Assembly (NCBI GenBank): GCA_035570495.1 | Contig: DATMLO010000082.1 | Span: 1 to 27,774 of the forward strand | DNA from: DATARH01 sp035570495 | GTDB lineage: Bacteria > Pseudomonadota > Alphaproteobacteria > ATCC43930 > CGMCC-115725 | Reading direction: 5' to 3' | Length of the DNA: 27,774 nucleotides | In this document: positions 23,526 to 27,774 of the stretch, in pieces | Numbering within the stretch: the first letter of the stretch is position 1 | Layout: every line of letters starts with the position of its first letter | Notes under the pieces: model-generated | What the model saw: only the letters and a program-made list of their open reading frames with translations | The model's database searches: none | Told to the model about the DNA's origin: nothing | Position numbers and translations under genes: made by a program

Positions 23526-23528
23526 CAG

Positions 23529-24485
23529 CTACGCGGCGTTGACCCGCTCGGCATATCTCTTCGGCAGCATCGCATGGATGCCCTTGTTGCCGTCGACCAG
23601 CTGGGTCACCCGCATGTCGACCGCGAGGCTGGAAAACATATAGGCGTCCGCCGCCTCGAGCCCCACGCGCTCGCCGATCAGCTTGATCATCTCGCGCAGC
23701 GCGTCCTTTGCCGCGTCGTCAAGGTCTTCGTTGAAGGCCATGGTGATGTGGTGCGTCGGCGTCTCGGCGCGCGGCAGCGCGAATTTGACGTCCTTGCGAA
23801 CGGTGAGCCGAAACGTGCCTGAAAGCGCGGTTTCGAGCGCGGTGACGCAGACCTCGCCATCGCCCTGGACGCCGTGCCCGTCGCCGCAGGAGAAATTGGC
23901 GCCGGGGACAAAGACCGGCAGGTATAGCGTCGTGCCCTGGGTCAGCTCCTTCAAATCCATGTTGCCGCCGAACTCGCGCGGGATGATCGAGGTGCACAGC
24001 CCATAGACCGGCGGCGGCGCGACGCCCATCACCCCGAAGAACGGGCCGAGGTCGATCTCCTGCCCCCAAGGCAGAATGCAGACGCCGCGCTGGCGGTCGA
24101 TGCGGCTGTGCATCAATTTGCGGATCGGGAAATCCTCGGGAAGCGTCCCGGCATGCGGGCGAATGCGCGTGTAGCCCCAATTCTGGCGCGGCGAGATGCT
24201 GAGGATATCGACCTGCAGCACGTCGCCTGGTTCGGCGCCGGCGACCGCGACCGGCCCGGTAAGAATGTGCGCGCCGGTGCCCTTGTCGAGCCCGGCATGG
24301 ATCGCGAGATGATCGTCGAGGATTTCCCAATTGTCGCCCTTGGGCAGGATATCCGGCCCGCCGGAGACGCAATCGACCTGTACCGTATCGCCCGATTGCA
24401 CTGTAACGACCGGCTTCAGCGCGGCATCGAAAAAACCCCAATGGCAATGTTCCGGCCGGCATGACACGACATGATGCTGCGACAT
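23529..24485 (-). CDS. Acetamidase/formamidase family protein
   Basis: A 318-residue amidohydrolase of the FmdA/AmdA family, which releases ammonia from formamide or short aliphatic amides. Family segments seen are WEILDDHLAIHAG, ILTGPVAVAGAEPGDVLQVDIL, PHAGTLPEDFPIRKL, FFGVMGVAP and the metal-site-like GANFSCGDGHGVQGDGEVCVTALE. The C-terminal ALREMIKLIGERVGLEAADAYMFSSLAVDMRVTQLVDGNKGIHAMLP is also typical. ATG 24485 has GGAG five bases before it. No urea or amide transporter genes adjoin it. Its stop lies only 3 bases from the propeller stop. The 275 bases upstream (24486-24760) before the next gene show no RNA or ORF I can support. Confidence 0.95.
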   Translation of the reverse strand: MSQHHVVSCRPEHCHWGFFDAALKPVVTVQSGDTVQVDCVSGGPDILPKGDNWEILDDHLAIHAGLDKGTGAHILTGPVAVAGAEPGDVLQVDILSISPRQNWGYTRIRPHAGTLPEDFPIRKLMHSRIDRQRGVCILPWGQEIDLGPFFGVMGVAPPPVYGLCTSIIPREFGGNMDLKELTQGTTLYLPVFVPGANFSCGDGHGVQGDGEVCVTALETALSGTFRLTVRKDVKFALPRAETPTHHITMAFNEDLDDAAKDALREMIKLIGERVGLEAADAYMFSSLAVDMRVTQLVDGNKGIHAMLPKRYAERVNAA

Positions 24486-24760
24486 CGGGGGCTCCTATCG
24501 TTGCGACGCCTTTTATACGAGCAAATCCTATGCCCTGGCGCTTTCCGGAACCAGCACCACCGAAATCGTAAATTCCGATTCGTTCTGCTTCCTTGGCTCC
24601 CAGAAACGCTGATCGGCCAGCACCGGGCACGCATCGCAATACCCGAATCAGCGCCGCTCTCGGCGAGCGTCCGACACAGCATGGCGTTTCTCGGCGGCGT
24701 GAATGCTGGCGATCAACAAGCTCTTGGCAAGGCGCGCGGAATTGCCAAGCTTGCGGGGCG

Positions 24761-25654
24761 ATGACCCGAACCGCCGACGAGGAGCGCCAGCGGCGCCTAA
24801 TCCGCGATTATTTTGGCGACGACGCGCGCATCCGCCTGCTGCGCCCGGCGCCGACTTTTGGCGCCTCGCTGTTCGTCATCGATTTCGACCGCGGCACGCG
24901 ACACTACCGCACGCTCGGCTCGTTCGGCGTCGCGTTCGAGAAGACGCTCGCCAACTGGTTCGGGAGCGCCTTGCAAGTCACCGAGCAGTCGAGCATGGAC
25001 CTGCTCTACCCAGCGCAGCTGGTGTTTCATTACGAGCGGTTGATGTCGTTGGCGTTCGCGCTGGTCGATCGGCCAAAGAGCGCACTGCTGCTCGGGGTCG
25101 GCGGGGCCGCGATGTGGCGCTTTCTGCGTGCCTATATCCCGGAATGCGAGCCGATGCTCGTCGACTGCGACGAGGTCGTCGTGTCGATCGCCAAGCGCTG
25201 GTTCTATCTCAATCAGCCGATCGTGCTCGACACGGCGGAGGGTTTCCTCGCCGGGTCGGCGCAGAAATTCGATGTGGTCCTGGTTGATCTCTACAATTCA
25301 GGCGGACCGGCGGAGTTCAATACCGGGTTCTGGGCTCAGTGCTTCGACGCGCTCGCGCCGGGCGGGTGCCTCGCGACGAATTGGGCCGATTTCGCCAGCA
25401 ACCGCGCGGTAAAGCCGATGGCCGAAAGCCAGGCTGAGCTGGCGCGCAGCCAGGGGCTGGACTGCTTCTACGTCACAAGGCGCGGGTTTCGCGACAATCT
25501 GATCCAGTACGTGCCGACCGGCCCCGGCCGCCAACTGCAGACGCTGACCGAGGCGCACCATCGGTTCGCCAAGGAGCGGCATCTGCCGAATGGCGGACGC
25601 GGCATCCTTGAGCATTGCGTGGTGACGCCGGATTTCCCGATCGAGTTCGATTAG
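24761..25654 (+). CDS. Spermidine synthase-like (polyamine aminopropyltransferase fold) protein
   Basis: A 297-residue protein with the spermidine-synthase/SAM-methyltransferase-like fold. N-terminal beta-strands (FGASLFVIDFDRGTRHYRTLGS) resemble the synthase tetramerisation domain, then MDLLYPAQLVFHYERLMSLAFALVDRP, SALLLGVGGAAMWRFLRAYIPECEPMLVDCDEVVVSIAKRWF (the GGG-like nucleotide loop and acidic ribose site), and FDVVLVDLYNSGGPAEFNTGFWAQCFDALAPGGCLATNW. The active-site Asp seen in true spermidine synthases (D-x-x-DP) is here DLYNSGGP, so the activity may differ. ATG 24761 is chosen by homology; the ribosome site is weak. The remainder of 24486-24760 looks non-coding. Confidence 0.85.
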   Translation: MTRTADEERQRRLIRDYFGDDARIRLLRPAPTFGASLFVIDFDRGTRHYRTLGSFGVAFEKTLANWFGSALQVTEQSSMDLLYPAQLVFHYERLMSLAFALVDRPKSALLLGVGGAAMWRFLRAYIPECEPMLVDCDEVVVSIAKRWFYLNQPIVLDTAEGFLAGSAQKFDVVLVDLYNSGGPAEFNTGFWAQCFDALAPGGCLATNWADFASNRAVKPMAESQAELARSQGLDCFYVTRRGFRDNLIQYVPTGPGRQLQTLTEAHHRFAKERHLPNGGRGILEHCVVTPDFPIEFD

Positions 25655-25660
25655 GCGGCC

Positions 25661-25685
25661 CACCCCGGCAAAGGCGGAGATGGTG
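25661..25685. repeat. Degenerate single hairpin of the GC-rich repeat family
   Basis: CACCCCGGCAAAGGCGGAG followed by ATGGTG has CACC/GGTG arms and the repeat family's ACCCCGGC flank, but the stem is imperfect. A T-run follows at 25689-25694, so for the plus-strand gene it might serve as a weak terminator. It separates convergent genes ending at 25654 and 25693. Confidence 0.35.
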
Positions 25686-25692
25686 CCCTTTT

Positions 25693-27774
25693 TTACTCCA
25701 CCAGCGCGGGTTCTTGCGGCTCGACGTCGGGCGCTTCGGGGGGCTTCTCCGGCGCCGGACGTTCGAGGAAGGTGAAGGCGAGCTTGTCTTCGTCCTCGTC
25801 CTTGCGAACGCGGACGATGCCGCCTTTTGCCAGGTGGCCGAACAGCAGCTCCTCGGCGAGCGGCTTCTTGATGTGCTCCTGGATGATGCGCGCCAGCGGA
25901 CGCGCACCGAAGAGCGGATCGTAGCCCTTTTCGGCAAGCCAGGCGCGGGCGCTCGCGTCCAGCTCGATCGTGACGTTGCGGTCGGCGAGCTGCTCTTCCA
26001 ATTGCAGGATGAACTTGCCGACGACGCGGCCGATCGTCTCCGGGGCAAGCGGCGCGAAGGAGATGATCGCGTCGAGCCGGTTGCGGAATTCCGGCGTGAA
26101 CATCCGGGTGATCGCTTCCTCGTCGTGACCGGTGCGGATGCCGCTGCCAAAGCCGATCGCTTGCTTGGCGAGCTCGGCAGCGCCCGCATTGGTGGTCATG
26201 ATCAGGATCACGTTGCGGAAATCGACGATCTTGCCGTTGTGATCGGTGAGCTTCCCGTAATCCATGACCTGCAACAGGATGTTGAAGAGGTCGGGATGCG
26301 CCTTCTCGATTTCGTCGAGCAGCAGCACGCTATGCGGATGCTGGTCGATCGCGTCGGTGAGGAGACCGCCCTGGTCGAAGCCCACATAGCCCGGCGGCGC
26401 GCCGATGAGGCGTGAGACCGTGTGCCGCTCCATGTATTCCGACATGTCAAAGCGGGTGATTTCGATGCCGAGCGTGCGGGCGAGCTGGCGGGCGACCTCA
26501 GTCTTGCCGACACCCGTCGGCCCGGAGAAGAGGTAGGAGCCGATTGGCTTCTCGGGATCGCGCAGGCCCGCGCGGGCAAGCTTGATCGCCGATACCAGCG
26601 CCTCGATCGCCGGGTCCTGGCCGAACACCATCGTTTCGAGGTCGCGAGTGAGGTTCTTCAACACCTCGCGGTCGTCGCGCGACACGCTCTTTGGCGGGAT
26701 GCGCGCCATCGTCGCGATGCAGGCCTCGACCTCCTTGGCGGTGATCGTCTTGCGGCGCTTCGATTCGGGCAGCAGCATCTGCGCCGCTCCCGATTCGTCG
26801 ATGACGTCGATCGCCTTATCGGGGAGCTTGCGGTCGCCGATATAACGGTGCGACAGCTCGACCGCTGCGCGGATTGCGTCGGTCGTGTAGCGCACCTTGT
26901 GGTGGCGTTCGTAATAGGGTTTCAGACCACGCAATATCTTGATCGAATCCTCGATCGTCGGCTCGTTGACGTCGATCTTTTGGAAACGGCGGACGAGCGC
27001 GCGGTCCTTCTCGAAATAGTTTCGATATTCCTTGTAGGTCGTCGAGCCGATGCAGCGGATGACGCCGCCGGCGAGCGCCGGCTTCAGCAGGTTCGAGGCG
27101 TCCATCGCGCCACCCGAGGTGGCGCCCGCGCCGATCACGGTGTGGATTTCGTCAATAAAAAGGATCGCGCCGGCGGTCTGCTCCAGCTCGGCGAGCACCG
27201 CCTTGAGCCGCTCCTCGAAATCGCCGCGATAGCGCGTGCCAGCGAGCAGCGCGCCCATGTCGAGGGCGAAGATCGTCGCGTTGAGCAGCACCTCAGGCAC
27301 TTCGCGGCCAACGATACGGCGGGCGAGGCCCTCGGCGATCGCGGTCTTGCCGACGCCAGGGTCGCCGACATAAAGCGGGTTGTTTTTGGAGCGGCGGCAA
27401 AGGATCTGGATCGTCCGGTCGACCTCGGCCTCGCGGCCAATCAGCGGGTCGATCTTGCCGGTCTTGGCTTTCTTGTTGAGGTTGACGCAATAGGCGTCGA
27501 GCGCATCGTGACCACGCTTCTGGCCGTTCTTTTCGCCGCGCTCGCCCTCTTCCTCGGTACCCTGGACGCGGCGGGTCTCGGTGCGGCCCGGCGCCTTGGC
27601 AATGCCGTGCGAGATATAATTGACCGCGTCAAAGCGCGTCATGTCCTGCTCTTGCAGAAAATAAACCGCGTGGCTCTCGCGCTCGGCGAACATCGCGACC
27701 AGCACATTGGCGCCGGTCACCTCTTCGCGGCCCGAGGATTGGACATGGATGGCAGCGCGCTGCAAGACGCGCTG
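25693..27774 (-). CDS. clpA: ATP-dependent Clp protease ATP-binding subunit ClpA (5' end cut by window edge)
   Basis: AAA+ unfoldase that feeds proteins to ClpP, with ClpS-delivered N-degrons as one class. The 693 visible residues lack about 80-90 N-terminal ones, since the frame stays open at base 27774 (first visible residues QRVLQRAAIHVQSS). The rest of the Clp-N domain is seen as VTGANVLVAMFAERESHAV and YISHGIAK. D1 has Walker A GDPGVGKT and Walker B ILFIDEIHT; D2 has GPTGVGKTE and LLLDEIEKAHPDLF plus the sensor NAGA. The VIDESGAAQ segment lies at the end of D1. The C-terminal FGARPLARIIQEHIKKPLAEELLFG identifies ClpA rather than ClpB or ClpC. The tail PEAPDVEPQEPALVE is acidic and variable. 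The clpS gene, usually upstream, would be outside. Confidence 0.97.
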   Translation of the reverse strand, partial: QRVLQRAAIHVQSSGREEVTGANVLVAMFAERESHAVYFLQEQDMTRFDAVNYISHGIAKAPGRTETRRVQGTEEEGERGEKNGQKRGHDALDAYCVNLNKKAKTGKIDPLIGREAEVDRTIQILCRRSKNNPLYVGDPGVGKTAIAEGLARRIVGREVPEVLLNATIFALDMGALLAGTRYRGDFEERLKAVLAELEQTAGAILFIDEIHTVIGAGATSGGAMDASNLLKPALAGGVIRCIGSTTYKEYRNYFEKDRALVRRFQKIDVNEPTIEDSIKILRGLKPYYERHHKVRYTTDAIRAAVELSHRYIGDRKLPDKAIDVIDESGAAQMLLPESKRRKTITAKEVEACIATMARIPPKSVSRDDREVLKNLTRDLETMVFGQDPAIEALVSAIKLARAGLRDPEKPIGSYLFSGPTGVGKTEVARQLARTLGIEITRFDMSEYMERHTVSRLIGAPPGYVGFDQGGLLTDAIDQHPHSVLLLDEIEKAHPDLFNILLQVMDYGKLTDHNGKIVDFRNVILIMTTNAGAAELAKQAIGFGSGIRTGHDEEAITRMFTPEFRNRLDAIISFAPLAPETIGRVVGKFILQLEEQLADRNVTIELDASARAWLAEKGYDPLFGARPLARIIQEHIKKPLAEELLFGHLAKGGIVRVRKDEDEDKLAFTFLERPAPEKPPEAPDVEPQEPALVE

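Noticed and set aside
24416..24682. 88-residue minus-strand frame upstream of the formamidase
   Set aside because: Overlaps the formamidase start in another frame, rich in Arg/Cys/Trp, no ribosome site; treated as non-coding.

Overview
The window is GC-rich, densely packed chromosomal DNA from what looks like an alphaproteobacterium, probably of the Hyphomicrobiales (Bradyrhizobium/Pseudolabrys/Reyranella-like). The signs are a glycine-rich CspA-type protein, many CaiB/BaiF CoA-transferases and orphan solute-binding proteins, the intergenic 'TCATTGCGAGGAGCG' inverted repeat, and hairpin pairs of CCCGGC-N4-GCCGGG type. No rRNA, tRNA, CRISPR array, phage or transposase was found. This placement is inferred from gene content, not from a marker phylogeny.

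Layout. 1-440 (-): cold-shock protein, cut by the window edge. 622-1362 (+): dienelactone hydrolase. 1426-1590 (-): a tiny two-helix membrane protein in an AT-rich pocket. 1680-2902 (-): glutathione transferase and cupin operon. 2973-3623 (+): MarC membrane protein. 3620-10156 (-): a catabolic run in transcription order of a group D flavin monooxygenase, flavin reductase, 3-hydroxyisobutyrate-dehydrogenase-like enzyme, phytanoyl-CoA-dioxygenase-like enzyme, periplasmic peptide-type binding protein and CoA-transferase. 10347-11890 (+): a small barrel-like protein coupled to a secreted alpha/beta hydrolase. 12131-13120 (+): amidohydrolase preceded by an 11-bp-phased CTGTT array resembling a Pho box. 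13128-13598 (-) and 13712-14764 (+): an Lrp/AsnC regulator divergent from a methyltransferase, with several palindromes between them. 14761-17689: a THI5-like binding protein (-), a CoA-transferase (+) and a second methyltransferase (+) that lacks an obvious start. 17701-19116 (-): a 71-residue protein and a PA0069-type radical SAM enzyme. 19138-20502 (+): a pair of TIGR04283/TIGR04282 glycosyltransferases. 20499-22365 (-): Ada with a downstream 2-oxoglutarate oxygenase. 22557-23525 (+): an Asp-box beta-propeller. 23529-24485 (-): formamidase/acetamidase. 24761-25654 (+): spermidine-synthase-fold protein. 25693-27774 (-): ClpA, cut by the window edge.

How they work together. The 3620-10156 run pairs a two-component flavin monooxygenase with an iron dioxygenase, a dehydrogenase, a CoA-transferase and a dedicated binding protein. 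It reads as an uncharacterised route for taking up, hydroxylating and CoA-activating a small organic compound. The Lrp regulator probably controls its divergent methyltransferase and itself. Ada and the oxygenase recall the ada-alkB pairing in alkylation repair. The remaining genes are housekeeping or metabolic singletons. The most checkable new observations are the Pho-box-like array, the palindromes at the Lrp promoter, the methyltransferase without a start, the overlooked 54-residue membrane protein, and three convergent gene pairs that share one CTAG as both stop codons.
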